From: Aselliscus stoliczkanus
Taxonomy: Eukaryota > Chordata > Mammalia > Chiroptera > Hipposideridae
DNA: 64,000 nucleotides
Assembly: GCA_033961575.1 (NCBI GenBank)
Contig: CM066736.1
Span: forward strand, 78,082,852-78,146,851
Direction: 5' to 3'
Position 1 is the stretch's first letter. Each line of letters opens with the position of its first letter. The translations under genes and the position numbers were made by a program. This document shows positions 31,390-44,114 of the stretch, piece after piece. The notes beneath the pieces were generated by a model that ran no database searches, was not told where the DNA came from, and saw nothing but the letters and a program-made list of their open reading frames with translations.

Positions 31390-32405
31390 TATACTCACTA
31401 AATAGAGAAGGCTTTGAATTACTTTCTCTGGGAGTGTGGGCACTGAGAGCCAATTTATAAAGTCGTTCTATAATTCATTTTGAAAATTATAACTTTTGCT
31501 CATTAAAAAGCACAGTCCAACATTCCAATTAAGCAAAATATATGCCTTAGTTTCACCACACAGTGCTTGTGCTTCATGTTTAGCTGATGTGCCCTGGCAC
31601 AGATGAGGCTTTGGAATACAGACAGTAAAAGCGGGTGGAAGTTGCTGAGCAAAATTGCTATTAGTGGTTTAATCACTTGTGTTAAATGCCATGGATATAA
31701 TCCAAAGTGTGTGGGGGTAAGGGGGGCAGAATTGCTTTCTGGAGTGCTGGACTTCAGCAGTTTTATAAGCTTAAGACGTTTGATCTCAGCAGAGCATGTG
31801 GGTTTCAATCTTAGGTCTGTAAATAATATGAATAAATAATACAGTCAAGTACAATGACTCATAAGTAGAATCAGACAGTGTATATCACTGATCCCACAAT
31901 GTATGATTATTTATTTATATTGCTTTGCAGGCCTAACAATTACTGTATTATAAAAAAAAATTCTTGAATAAAAATTGTTCGGCTTTATTATGTTTTTTGT
32001 TCTGCTTTGTTTTGCTAGAATTGTGAACCACCATCCTCTCTGTACCCTGCCTTGCTTTGACCCCGTTTCATGTTGTAGTTATGTTTACAAGCATTGGGAA
32101 GAACAGAAAGGCCATTTCTAGACTTCTGGAAGGACCAGGCCTTTGCTTGTCCTACTTCAAAAAGACATTCCTTTTATTATCTGTAAAATGAACTTGAACC
32201 CAGAAGACTGAAATGATTCACTGCTGCAGAATAAAGACCAACCTTATAGAAGCTAACTGCCTGACGTGTTATAGTTTAGCATGTGGTGTTAGACTGGTGC
32301 TGGCCAGAGGTTTAAGTGTCAGATACAGAGAGATTCATTCAATCTGATTTTGTCTGAGTTGCTCCTAGAGTTCTTGTTTTTAATGTTTCTAACTGTGATA
32401 TTAAA
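31390..32405. other. Unannotated stretch
   Basis: No repeat recognised across ~1 kb. Frames up to 101 codons (31503-31808 minus) look like chance. Possible unique intergenic or intronic DNA. Confidence 0.35.
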
Positions 32406-32415
32406 GCAGAACGAA

Positions 32416-32480
32416 AGGAAGGAAGGAAGGAAGGAAGGAAGGAAGGAAGGAAGGAAGGAAGGAAGGAAGGAAGGAAGGAA
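32416..32480 (+). repeat. (GGAA)16 microsatellite
   Basis: About 16 uninterrupted GGAA units. Tandem GGAA is the core ETS-factor binding word, and long GGAA arrays are known ETS/EWS-FLI1-bound enhancers in human cells. Any activity here is speculation. Confidence 0.97.
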
Positions 32481-32484
32481 GAGA

Positions 32485-33012
32485 GAGAAAGGATGGATCC
32501 AGAATTCCTCTTTATACATGGGACAGGCTAAGGAAGTCAAATACATGACACATGTTGTCATTACTTCTGTGCCTATGGCAGATATTGTTCAATGACAACA
32601 CTTTTCCCTAACAGTTCTTGGAAATTTGAATGGTTCTTGGCATTTAAAAGGTCTTTAATTGTTGAATGAGCTTATGCTCTGTTTCCTGAACTTAATTGCA
32701 AGCTCCCTGAGAGCAAGCAGCCACTGTGTCTGCTTCATGAGGTGCAGTACATCCAATGAAACTGCATTTAAAACAGTTCAACTTGGAAACAGTTAAACCC
32801 TTTGAGAAAACTTAATTGCATATAGGTGTTTGTCTTTCATTTAGATATAGAACAGGGTGGATTATTAATGGAGGTGTTAATGCCAGACGTGCAGAGTATA
32901 GACTTTTATTAGGAAGTGTTGAGTTAGTAAAACAGTAAAATGTCAAAGACCCAGTACAGGGGCAAGAAGGGTCATATTTACTTTGTTCGTAGTTCTTTAA
33001 TACTTCACTGTG
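32485..33012. other. Mostly unannotated; possible L2 trace
   Basis: 32690-32760 (attgcaagctccctgagagc, agcagccactgtgtctg) resembles an L2 3' end on the plus strand. The rest is unrecognised. Confidence 0.35.
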
Positions 33013-33017
33013 AAGTG

Positions 33018-33225
33018 AAAAGAACACAGGCTTTTGAATCAGTTTAAGTCCACAAGGTCTTTTCTCCTTACTTGTGGTGCGATCTTGAGTGAGATTTTAA
33101 ATTCTTTTATACCCCCTTATACAGTTTGTAAAGAATCAAAGAAAATGATAATTATCTCAGTTTATTTTTGAGAAAAATTAAGTAATGTAACATAGGTTAG
33201 CACATTCTTGTCTGTTTTTCACTAT
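33018..33225 (+). mobile_element. MIR
   Basis: agaacacaggcttttgaatc, tacttgtggtgcgatcttga and aatcaaagaaaatgataatt: MIR head to middle. Confidence 0.55.
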
Positions 33226-33229
33226 TCAG

Positions 33230-34400
33230 TGAAGGCTTTGGAGGAGGGAGGGAGTAGATAAGCAGCAGCTATTAGAAATAGCATAGAAGTAACATAAACC
33301 AGACATACACCTGTGCCCCAAACTTGTCTCATCTCTGGCTTGCCCTTTTTAAATGATCTAAACTGCCTTTATGTTTTCTTATGCTGTCAGTCTCTACGGA
33401 GTTGAAAGCAAATATGGACATCTGTGTTTCTTTGGTATTCAGAAACATCAGAATTCCACATCTGTATCTGGAAATGTGTTCTCAAAGCAAGAACGGTTTC
33501 CTTAGGAGATACTTTGCCCCGTTTTCCCTTTTGGCTTCTTTAAAATGTACTATGAAGCACTTCTTTTTACAATATTGGGGAGGGGGTGGCAGTGAAGGGA
33601 GGGTGTGATGGGGGCAAAGAAAGATAAACTGCTTCCTTTGATTAATGGTATGAATTTCAACAGCTAAAGCTAAGGGCTCTTAAATCTTTCATTTTTTTGA
33701 GAATTGGGAAATGCTGAAAGTTTTTTTCATAACTATATTAATTATGTTTTTTGCAAATGTTCTTGTATTTCATTACAAAGTATATTTTGAAGCAAAGCCA
33801 GTTTAAAATTGTCTTATACATTGAAAAGCAAAGGTAATTTCAGGGAAAGTTCAGTTGGTTTTCTCTGTGGATCTAGATATGAGCTAATTAATGAGTTTGC
33901 TTATTACCTGGTTCCTCTCATTTTTACAGCTATACAGGTGGTAATCAGAGCATCCCTGCATTTGACTCATACCAGTTTCTTCCTCCTGACCCAGCTTAAT
34001 GCTACAAGTAGGAAGGTGAAGGCGAGTACTTTGCATATTAGAGGCACTTGGGATTTGTGTGGGAAGGCTTTTGTTTTGCCTGATTTCACAAGGTGAAAGA
34101 GTTCACTTCTCAGCTGGAAGAGAAATGAACCAAACACCATTTTTCACTCTTTTCTACCTCACTTCCAGAACTGTTTTCTTTTAGATTGGCTTCTGCCTGT
34201 TCCTTTGAGTTCCTCCGCTTGCCAAACAAAAAGTAGTTGAGAACAGCTGTTAAAATGTTATGAAGGCAAGGTGGGAGTGCTACACCCTTGAAAGAGCAGA
34301 GAACCCCTGCATTTTCACTCCATGTAGGAGACATGACCTATCTCACAGAGTAGTTAGTTAAGCTTCATTATCTCGCCTCCTCATACAGGGCGGGAATGGT
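33230..34400. other. Unannotated stretch
   Basis: A G-rich segment at 33570-33605 (runs of 4, 5, 3, 3 and 5 Gs) is a weak G4 candidate. Frames of 75-95 codons have no recognisable homology. Confidence 0.35.
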
Positions 34401-34407
34401 GCTGTGA

Positions 34408-34635
34408 ATGAAAAGAGGCAATGGTTAAGAGTTCTGTAGAGGCAGATCTGGGTTTGAATGTGGCCTCTGCGACTTCCTAGTCATGTGACCTTGAACTGTT
34501 CCTCTCTGAGCCCCAGTGCCCTCATCTGTAAAATGCAGATGATATATAGATATAGATATAGAAAGACAGATATTCACTAAGTATATACATTAAGTAAAAT
34601 ACCTGACACATAAAAAGTACTCAGTATATGCTAGG
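34408..34635 (+). mobile_element. MIR, near full length
   Basis: caatggttaagagttctgta, gatctgggtttgaatgtggc, cgacttcctagtcatgtgac, gagccccagtgccctcatct and tgtaaaatgcagatgat: a well-preserved MIR. A small GATATA expansion lies at 34540-34562. Confidence 0.92.
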
Positions 34636-34929
34636 GATGAATGTTCGATATTTCCACATTATATATAATGTCATATGTTTTTCACAGATAATTCCTGTGT
34701 GATTAGCAGTTGCCCAGCATCTGTATAAGCTTCTTTCATGCAGCATCGATGACTTAGCCTCAGACTCTTTCTTTGGACTTATTACAAATACATTCTGATT
34801 CTTAACGTAGACCTGAGTTAGGGTATCCTAGACTACTTATGTGTAAACATGTGCCTCAAATTATAGTATACAAAAATGTGATCATTTTTGCCATAGTAAT
34901 AAGGACATATAATATCTTATGCACCTTTT

Positions 34930-35172
34930 GATTTAACTAACACTTATTGAAACTTACTTGTACTAAGTGAATCATACATGTGATATCTCTTCATCCTCAA
35001 CAACTCTTCTAGAAGGAACGATCATTGTTCACTTTATGGCTGGAGACGAAATTAGGGTTCAAAGAGGTTAAATAATGACGTAGGTCAACTGGTCTTAAGT
35101 AGCTACAATAGTTAAAATATAGGCTGTTTAACTGCTCAACTTATGGCCTTTCCACTATACCATGCTGCCTCT
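34930..35172 (-). mobile_element. MIR, antisense
   Basis: taacacttattgaaacttac, ttcactttatggctggagac, gggttcaaagaggttaaata and cctttccactataccatgct: MIR in reverse, head included. Confidence 0.85.
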
Positions 35173-35189
35173 CCATATCTAAAAATAAT

Positions 35190-35545
35190 ATAAAAGTGAC
35201 CTTACAATTCATGGTTGCTTCCATCAGCACATACGGGGTTATCCCAAATTGTAATGGTTTATCTCAACGAAATATTTTTCTCATGTCACATGTCCATTCT
35301 AGGTATTATTCTGGGACTCGGGTATAAGAGCCCCAGTGTTATGATATGAGTGTCTTAAGGCAGTGAGGAACACTGCAAAGATGAAACTGTATGATGAGTC
35401 TTAGAGCTTCTAGTCAGAAGTGGTGTATGTCACTTCTGCTTACAGCCCAGTGACCAAAAACCGATGACATGGCCATGCCAGTATGAGTAAGGCAGGGAAG
35501 TACATTCCTCACCCAGGGAGGGCAGTGATTATTTGAGAATAATAA
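35190..35545 (+). repeat. Ancient interspersed repeat, family uncertain
   Basis: tggtgtatgtcacttctgct, acagcccagtgaccaa, gacatggccatgcc and gcagggaagtacattcctca parallel a repeat consensus I remember (gtcacttctgctcacat ... ggccacacctaactgcaa ... gggaaatgtagtc). Related to 11285-11540. Confidence 0.5.
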
Positions 35546-35549
35546 TAAA

Positions 35550-37258
35550 CCTACCATAAGATCTTATGTGATTTACTTCTTTTTCTTGTCTAATTTTATT
35601 TTACTCAGGTTTATATAAACATGTGTTTGTATTTCCTGAACTGCATACCACTGATGGTGGTAGGGGACAGCCTGAGGAGGTGCTCAGTAGAAGAGAGACT
35701 CAGCTAGAGATTCACCATTGATTTGGCAAGTCCAATGCACTACGGTATTACTGGGAATTGATACTATGGCCTTTTTCTTGTTGGTGGCACCAGGACATGG
35801 GGACTGGCATACCACTTGCCAAGTTCATTTTTTTTTCTTTTAACTGCTCTAAGCCATCTTTCAGCACACCAACACAAAGCAGTTTGATAAATGATTAGTT
35901 TGCATTTTTGCAGTAGCCAGTGGAGCTGAGATTGTGTTTCTGAGATGATGTACTGAGCTAGAATTGCATTTACATTTTCAACCAAGCTAATGGTATGGAG
36001 GTGATTTGATTGTGTCTTAGCTTTGGCACCTCTGCATCTTTATTCCTCCTCACTGGTTCCATACTAGAGAACACCTTTGGCTTCATTGGCAGAGTAAACA
36101 GGAGAAGATCAATAACAGGAAGAGATGCATAAGAGTTAGCTGGAGAGTAAAATCAGACAAAAAAAATCTTTGTTATTTTTCTTTAAGCACTCTTTCGTTC
36201 CATCATAACTTGCTGCTATTTCTCCCTTTAAAACAGAACATTAAGTTGATTTTTTTTCTACTGTCTCATCAACTCTTCTAGTCCTGGTCCTCAACACCTC
36301 AGAAATCAAACACTATAAAAGCCTCCTAGCTTGTCTCCCTGCCTCTGGTAGCTCCCTCCATCCTTAGTCATGAATGAAATCAGAAATGATTAGATTATTT
36401 TTAGAACCAAAGTTTCAGAATGCTGCACAGATCATGCAGATATAAAATCTTGGCAGGCCCAATAAGACCCCATCCCTACCTGTCTTACCTGATGATACCT
36501 CTCTGACTTCCATCTCTCCTGCCCATGCCTATCCAGCCTCTTTGATGTACCCTCATCTTTAGCTTTCCAACCTGGCAAGGCAACTGAGAGTTCAATTTGG
36601 CAAACTTCCTTCACCTTCATGTCAAAACTTGTCTATAAGTCACATTTATTTCAACTTTAAATTCTGAAGTATTTAAGGCATACAAGAGCATATACATGGC
36701 ATACATCTGGATTGTAAAGAATAATAGTAAACATAAAAACCTATGAACCCACCAACCAAATAAATAAATTGTCCCTCAGTCTTTTTTGCTTTCAAGTTTG
36801 GTCAAAGTCTCTACAGTTTATTCTTCTGGCCTGGTTCCCCCCATATCCTTTTTATTTTTTCCATTTGTACTCAGTTCCAGCCTGGATTGTCTGGACCCTT
36901 CCAGTCCTCTGTCAACTTTTCCTGTCTCTACAGCTTTGCCCTTGGGCTCTTGTCCTGATGTGTCATCTACCGTATCCAACGTACTCTTCCAAAAATTCTC
37001 CTTTGATCAGTTACTACCACCCTCCTAAATTCAAAATCTAACATTGTTTCTGTATTTTCCAATTGAGTCAAGCGTGAACATACTCTCTGTGTTTTACAGC
37101 CCACCATGAAATCACATCTGAAATTCTTAGTTTTTCTTAGCTGGTTTCTTAGCTGACTTTCATAGAGGTAAATTCTCATGCTTTTCTCTTTATAATTTTA
37201 AACACTTCCCTTTCTAGTTTATCTTTTTAGGAAAAAAAAGATGGTCCCTCTGACATGG
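35550..37258. other. Unannotated stretch
   Basis: No repeat I can name. 36660-36770 and 36940-37160 are ordinary AT-rich sequence. The frame at 36769-37041 shows no family features. Confidence 0.35.
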
Positions 37259-37261
37259 TGT

Positions 37262-37470
37262 GGTAGGAGGAGTAGAGGCTCAACACAGATTCAAGATGCT
37301 TTGAATCTTGACCCCATGACTTACTAGCTATGTAACTTTGGTCGATTTATAGATCACTCATCATTTATATGATTACTCCTATCTTTTTTATTTGTCAATA
37401 AGGTTATTAATGCTCCACAGGAATATTGAGAGATTAAGCAGATGATTTCTCTAAGGGATTTTGAATATTG
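37262..37470 (+). mobile_element. MIR
   Basis: gtagaggctcaacacagatt, gacttactagctatgtaact, ttatttgtcaataaggttat and tattgagagattaagcagat in MIR order. Confidence 0.65.
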
Positions 37471-37474
37471 TAGA

Positions 37475-38935
37475 TAATCAACAAGTTGAGTTTTCTCAAT
37501 AGTCTTCCATCCAGCCTCCCTTTGTCCTCCAGAAAAAACTTGTTAGAAAGTCTTTCTATTTCCATTCTTCCCTGACTATTTAGGCTAGGACGTCATCATA
37601 TAGAAAAGTGGAATTATTGAAGTAGTTTGACAGGGAACTGGAAATATAAGACTTTCTGACTGCTATATGGAGGAAAGACCAAAGCAAATTGAGACAGGCG
37701 TCAACTGAAGAAGTAGTCCTAATGAGATGACGTGGCACCTTAACCATGGCAGTGGCAGTGACCTTGTGCATCTGCCATCCATTTCTCTACCATGACATGC
37801 ACAGCTGAAGACAGCACTATCTCTGAGCCCCTACCTGGGGCCCAAAATGGGACTGGACTAACTAACGCATGCATAGATGTTTACATCAATAAAGGTAAAG
37901 AGGTAATAACTTGGAAGAAATAGTATCAATAATTATCAAACTGAAGGGTTAAAGAACAATTTCAAGAGGAAATTCCAGCTATTTGTTTGGGGATGGGGGT
38001 AGACTGCAAGCCATGTGATAGGAATGAGTTTGTATTTTTTTGCCTCCAAGGGTCTCCTTATCCATCTCTTATGGTTTAATGAGGCTATTGATGCAGAATG
38101 AATTCTGGAAGTCAATTATTTGAGCATGTTAGTGGAAGTTGAAGTGGGATGCATGCTGAAAACCAAAAAAGAAAAAAGAAAGGAAAAAACAGAAAAACAA
38201 ACAAGCAAACACCTAAAACAGAAAAACTAAACACTGAGAATGTGTACTATACATCAAATCAGTAAATGTTTTTCTGTTTGGAGTGGGAAGAAGCTGAGAT
38301 GAAAAAAGAAATGGAATAGATCTCAGGCAAGGCAGAGTAACGAAGGAGCATTTAGAGGGGATTTAAAATAAGGGAAAGAAAACATTCTGTGACTGACTGA
38401 TGAGGTGAACAAGTGAGACAGGGGTGTATGTCTACAGAAGAGACAATAATTGAGGCACTATATGAACCCACATAATTTTGCATCCTGCTGGCTTATAATG
38501 TCATTTGAAATAGTAAGGATGCTGAACAGAAGTTGCTGAAATCACCTGCTAATCCAAACAGACTAAACAATAAGGATGTCGCTGGATGAGATGGTTGCCC
38601 TCAGTAATTATAGGAATCTGAAATGAGTCTGACAGACAGAAGAGAAATAGCAATATAAACACCAGCAGGAGTCAATGAACACACCTTTATCACAGTTTAC
38701 TGCCTTCCTGGATTTAATTGCTTTTGCTTTTTGGTGCCTTTTTGAATAGCTCATTTCTCGGAGATGGTGAGTCTTTCAGAAGAAATGGTTTACTTGAAAA
38801 GGGTCTCATCAGGTCCTGAGCTCTATGGAAAATTCCAAGGTCCTGATGGTTTACAGAGTGTGTTTAGTTTGTCAGCTTAGTCCTAAGGAATTGGAAGGGA
38901 CAATACATTCTGTCTCCCTTCGTTTCTTCATGGTA
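37475..38935. other. Unannotated stretch
   Basis: An A-rich low-complexity patch lies at 38160-38225. Otherwise unrecognised. Confidence 0.35.
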
Positions 38936-38939
38936 CACA

Positions 38940-39065
38940 TGTGCATACAGTAAGGGGATATTGTCATGGGACTTTCAGTGTGTAAACATCAAGCTGAGAT
39001 TCAAACTCAGGTCTCCTGACCCTGGGACCTGAAGTCCACGAAACTGTGTGTTATGTCACGCTCTC
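38940..39065 (-). mobile_element. MIR fragment, antisense
   Basis: agctgagattcaaactcagg, tctcctgaccctgggacctg and ttatgtcacgctctccctt fit the antisense MIR tRNA-like half. Confidence 0.6.
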
Positions 39066-39069
39066 CCTT

Positions 39070-39495
39070 TGTGAATATTCAAAGGTAATACAACACAATG
39101 CCCAGAGCTTGAGCAGATGACTCCCCACCAAACGTTATTTCTTGTTGGAGACTGTCTCTCAGGAGGTTAAACCATGATGAGTAAGTCACTAAATTAATGT
39201 ATAGGTTTTGAAGGGTGTTTTTCAACACCCACATTGATTTTTTTCCTTACAGTTCTAAAGGTTCCAAATGTCATGAGCCTACTTTCAAGGTCAATTTAGA
39301 TAGAAGCAACTTGTCCGAGGGAGAAGAAATGCGTGAAACCCTATATTATGGAAGGTGTGGTTGAGGGGGAGGCTGCCTGCTGACAGGAGAGCACTTGTAT
39401 GCTGCCACACATGTACTGTGGGAGTCTGGTAATTGGTAGCTTTAAATGTTGCAACACTTAAGTCTCAGCCACACAGTTTAGTTCAAGATCGTACA
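39070..39495. other. Unannotated stretch
   Basis: No supported feature. Confidence 0.3.
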
Positions 39496-39499
39496 CAGC

Positions 39500-39705
39500 C
39501 CTGCGTGGTCTTCAGACCATGGCCTTTACCGTTGAGCAACTCTGGAGCATCTTTGGCAAGTAGTGTCATTTTCCTGAGCCTCAATTTTTCCAAAAAAGTG
39601 GGAACCCATGATCAAGTTGCTGAGTTGTCCCAAGGATCATATGAAAACTTAAATGATGCCTAAGCATCATGACTTATCACATGGTGATAGTAGATAAGCA
39701 TTCGT
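39500..39705 (+). mobile_element. MIR fragment
   Basis: ggcaagtagtgtcattttcc, tgagcctcaatttttccaaa and ggatcatatgaaaacttaaa follow MIR. Confidence 0.55.
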
Positions 39706-39709
39706 TTTC

Positions 39710-40880
39710 ATTTTTCTAATTTTCACAGAAGCAGGCTTCTCAAGCATAAAGCATACAACACCTTCAACATCATCACTCTCTGCTCTTCACAAATCACCTG
39801 AGATGAGAGTTCTCTCCCTGTCCTAATAAATTCTATAGGACTTACTGTTTGGAATCAGACATTTCACACTTACTGAGAATTTGTTGTTGTTGTTAGGTAC
39901 CTGTTCATAATTTAATGTTGTTTCCTTTTTTATGAAAGTTAGTGACTGTTCCTCAAATCCTCTGAAACCCCACAGTCCCTAAATGTTCACTAAATGTTTA
40001 TCAGCTGCCTGAATTCGTGAAATGTGAGCAAATGGTAAGAGCACAACTAGAAGTCAGTGTTTCTCCGCTAGGTGAAAGTTTTACCTGCTGGGTGTTTGGC
40101 TGTTAGGATTGCCACGGTTTGAGATTAGCGCTATGGGTGACAGGGGCACAGAGCCAGAGCAGAGTTTTGGGCAAGAAGGAAATGGGGCTGTGGAAACCCT
40201 ACATGCCAGCTTGTTAGCTCCATTCCCTGTACAGAATGTGGATGTGAGAATCGTCCAAACCTGTGCCGAATTTTCATAAGTTTATTTGAACCAAACTGAA
40301 GACATGCTGGGAAGCAAGCTCTCAAATGCTCTGGAGAATGACAGTTTGCAGTTTCTTTTATGCATTTGAGATTAAGGAGGGAACTTGCAGATGATTACAT
40401 GAAGATGGGAGAAAACAAGATGGGGCTTAGATTATAGGATAGTTAAGATTACATGCTCTCTTGAGGGCGGTCCAATTTAGGAGGGTTTGAAAAGGGTGAT
40501 CAGGTATTAGAAGTAAGGGTCTGAAAGGGAGAATTTCAAAGGTGCCTTAACCAAAATGCACAGAAATATGGACAGGGCTTGCTTAAGGCATAGATAAACC
40601 TTAAAGAAGTTCAATGTCTGGGGCGTGACTACCCACCCTGACCTGCCCAGTTAGGAGTTTATGAGCAGATCGGTCAGTGAGGTTACTTTCCATAGAATGT
40701 CTTTTTTTTGTGTACAAGAGATTGCCTTACTCATCCTTAGAATTCACTCAGGTGTCTTTCACAATTCTTGCGACATAGTAATTAATTAATATTTTAATAA
40801 TCAATGAGTAGAGCCATTCTACCTTTGTTTCTTACAGTTAAAATTGTACGTTTGGGTGGTTCAGTTATACATTTTGCAGA
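39710..40880. other. Unannotated stretch
   Basis: No feature supported. Confidence 0.3.
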
Positions 40881-40884
40881 TATC

Positions 40885-41330
40885 ATTGAGCACCTACTAT
40901 GTACCATGTATTGTTCTAAAGGTTTCGGTTCTAACATATAGTGAACAAAACAGACAAGAATCCCAGACATAATGGAGCTATATTCCAAGTAAAAATAAAT
41001 AAGGGGTGTTATTTTGTTATGTCAGGTGACGATATGTGGGTCCTATGAGAGAACAGAGCAGGGTAGGGGAATAGGAAGTATGTGTCTGGGGATGAGGGCA
41101 GGATGGAGGCTGCAATTTTAAATAGGGTGGTTCAAGAAGGTCTCTCTGAAAGATAACATTTGAGTAAATATCTTTAGGAGGCGAGAGACAAAATCGGGTA
41201 ATAGCTGGAAGAACGCAGAGACAATTGCAAGTGGAAGGGCTTGGAGGCAGGAATGTGCCTGGTATTTTCAAGGAACAAACTGGACAGTCTGGTGTGACTG
41301 GAGTGGACTATGAATACAAGGGTGGAGGGA
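40885..41330 (-). mobile_element. L2-like repeat, antisense
   Basis: attgagcacctactatgtac, catgtattgttctaaaggtt, gaacaaaacagacaagaatc, gtctctctgaaagataacat, gcaagtggaagggcttggag and gtctggtgtgactggagtgg: collinear with the same antisense L2-class consensus as 12060-12860. Confidence 0.7.
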
Positions 41331-41514
41331 ACTCCAATCCCATAATGCCTAGTAGCTCATTTTCTGGTCTGGATGGCATTCTTCAGTGGATTCCTAAGAG
41401 TCAGGTGAAATTTGTGAGCTCCACACTGCAATCAGATGCTATAATGCTATTCATTCCTTCCTTCCTTCATCAATTCATTATTCAACAAATATTTACTGAG
41501 CCCTTTTAATTAGA

Positions 41515-41645
41515 TTTTACATTTATTGAACACTTGCTATATGGTGTATGTGTATTTTTAAATAACATTCACACACCCTAATAAAGTATCTACTTTTATA
41601 TTGCCATTTTCAGATGAAGAAACTCATGTATCAAAAGTATTTTTA
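41515..41645 (-). mobile_element. MIR fragment, antisense
   Basis: ttattgaacacttgctatat and tgccattttcagatgaagaa, ending aactcatg. Confidence 0.6.
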
Positions 41646-41649
41646 AAAC

Positions 41650-42845
41650 ATGGTTTCTGTCTTCAAAGGACTCATTATCTCACAAGGTAATTGAGATGAC
41701 TATATATACACAGTGTGCAGGATAGGTTATAAGTACTATGGCTCAACCAAGTTGGAAGAATTTAGATAAAGTAGCAAATGCCAGTTCCTTTCACTCTTTT
41801 CTATTGCTTCTATGCTTTTTGTCTTTCTGAAAAGCCCAAACATGTGTAGGGTTTCCAAACGCCAGTCCTTCTCTTTCCACAAGAAAATGTCATGTAATTT
41901 AGAAGCACTACCATCCTAACATCTCAGCCACACAGAGTTCCTGGAAAGTCAGAATGCGACCCTGCCATTTTAGCTTGGCAGTGTCTTCCAACTTCACAGG
42001 GCTCATCTTCTAAAATGAAATGGGGATAAAAATGGTCCTTCATGTTTCATAAGAAACTTTCAAGGGGAGTGTAAATTTTTGGAAAATAACTAAGTGGACT
42101 TTAATAATTGAGTCTGGTGCTTCATTGCATTGAAAACAGCTCCACAACCCCTATGTAATTAATTATTTATACTCTATGCCCATTAATCTGTTTTAAAAAA
42201 GATTCTTGCCCTTCCTTCCCATTATCATTTTACTAATCATATCAGTCACCTTCTATAGATAATAAATGTCTTGATTTCACCATTTATAAAATGCTGTCTC
42301 AACACCACTGGGAGTGGGAGGAGGAGCTAGCGAGTTGAACTGATAAATAATTGAAAAGCACTTTGCCACATGAAGTGTTCTGGACATTCTAAGAAGAGAC
42401 TGTGTCCGGCTCCTGCACAGGATTAACCTATGGAAATTCACTTGCTGCCTATGACCTCTTCTGAAAGGCAAGGAAAGTATTCCCCCAAATGATCCTTTCT
42501 CCAACAATATTGCTTTGTTAAAATACTGATGGTGTTATCAGTATGTGGCACATCTCACTAAAAACACCTATTATACTTGGCAATGAATTTGTTTTATAGC
42601 ATTTTGAATTTTTCATCAAGTAGTCACCCAATTAACATACGCTGATCAGGACAAAGCCTTTGGTATAACAATCTGCTGCTTAAGCTTTGAGAGTCAATGT
42701 GATAATCATTTATTTTGCTTTTTATTTCATGTTTCTAACTCTTGCAGTGCTCAAGGGATTATTATTTCCAGTGACAAATAATTTTTTTATGTTCGGAAGA
42801 GAAGTCCACAAAAAACGTTTTTTTTTGCTTTTTAATTTTGTAGAA
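41650..42845. other. Mostly unannotated; possible worn MIR at 41935-42110
   Basis: 41990-42040 (cttcacagggctcatcttct, aaaatgaaatggggataaaa) suggests a MIR middle on the plus strand. The remainder is unrecognised. Confidence 0.35.
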
Positions 42846-42847
42846 AT

Positions 42848-43190
42848 CATAGGTTGGCAAAAGATAGCCCATGGGCCAAATCTGTCCCACCACCTGTTAT
42901 TGCAAAACTCATTTATTACATGATCTTTTACATTTTAAAATAGTTGAAAAAAATCAAGAAGAGAAGAATATTTTGTGAAACATAAAAATGCCATAACATT
43001 CAAATTTCAGTGCCCCTAAATAAAGTTTTATTGGAACCCACCATGTCTGTTCCTTTATGTACTGTCTATGACTCCTTCCACCCTAGAATGATACAGTTGA
43101 GTAGTTGTGACATGGACCATAGTGCCTGCAAATCCTGTATTTACTATATGCACTTTATAGAAAAAGTTTGCTGACCCCTGGTGTAGACTA
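42848..43190 (-). mobile_element. hAT-type non-autonomous DNA transposon relic
   Basis: The right end aaaaagtttgctgacccctg is the complement of the familiar CAGGGGTCAGCAAACTTTTT terminus. The interior has agttttattggaacccacca, and the left end is ataggttggcaaaagatagc with ccatgggccaaatctg. The whole element is present and ~20-25% diverged. I recognise the family but not its exact Repbase name. Confidence 0.82.
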
Positions 43191-43194
43191 TCAT

Positions 43195-43495
43195 TTAGGG
43201 TTCCATATACTGATGGATCACAAATGCGTACTAAGTAAAATTGCTTGTCTCTGGAGAAAAATAGTTGTACATCTATCCTCTCTTTTTGTATGAAAAAGAA
43301 TTGTGGTCTAGTACTAGAATGAAATTACTTTGAAAAAATGATTATCATTGGGTAAAAATTAACAAAACAACATGGTACTAATTTATACCATATCCCCTTG
43401 TGTCGTATTTGATGCTTTTTCCTGCTCCTGCTTATATTTAACGTTTCTATTATGTCTATTTATTTGCTCATTCATTCATTCTCTTATAGTCTACT
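43195..43495. other. Unannotated stretch
   Basis: No supported feature. Confidence 0.3.
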
Positions 43496-43499
43496 TACC

Positions 43500-44110
43500 T
43501 GAGTAGTCTATCTACTCTGTGCCAAGTGCCCAGTAACACAAAGGAGAATAAGTCAGAACTCAGCCTTTGCTAAGCTCACAGTCTATTGGAACAAGTAATT
43601 ACAGTGCAATGGGATAAGAGTTTTCATAGTTCTATGGGCAAATCCTATGGGATCGCAATAGAGGAAATGATTTATTGTGGAGGAATGAGGCTCAATGTCT
43701 CAAAAACAAACAAAAACAGAAACAAACAGTATTTGAGCTGGGTCTGAAGGACGAACAGCAGTTCTCCATGCTTAAAAGTGGAAAAGGTCATTTTAGGAGT
43801 GGAAGTCAAGGCCCACTGGGCAGAGATATAAAAAAGTGTGGTGTATCTTGGAAACATCATATTGTGTGGTTAGAGTATGAGGTGCATCGAGGGAACAGTT
43901 AGAAAGTGAGTTTGAAATTTGGACGAGACAATTATGAAGAGCAGTGTCTATGAGACACTGGGGTCTGTACTGTATTGTTCAGGCAATAGTGAGACAATAG
44001 AGATTCTGAGGGGTAAGACATGGTTATTTGTGCACTTTAGAAAAATACTCCAGCAGCAGGGTAGGAGATGGACACGGCAGAAAGAAACTAGAAAAGGAGA
44101 CTAGTTGCGA
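43500..44110 (-). mobile_element. L2-like repeat, antisense
   Basis: ctactctgtgccaagtgccc, gctaagctcacagtctattg, gagctgggtctgaaggacga and agaggtgcatcgagggaac-like text fit the antisense L2-class family. Later parts are poorly conserved. Confidence 0.5.
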
Positions 44111-44114
44111 GGCT

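Noticed and set aside
32319..32595. Frames encoding KEGRKEGR / PSFLPSFL repeats
   Set aside because: Translation of the GGAA microsatellite on either strand.
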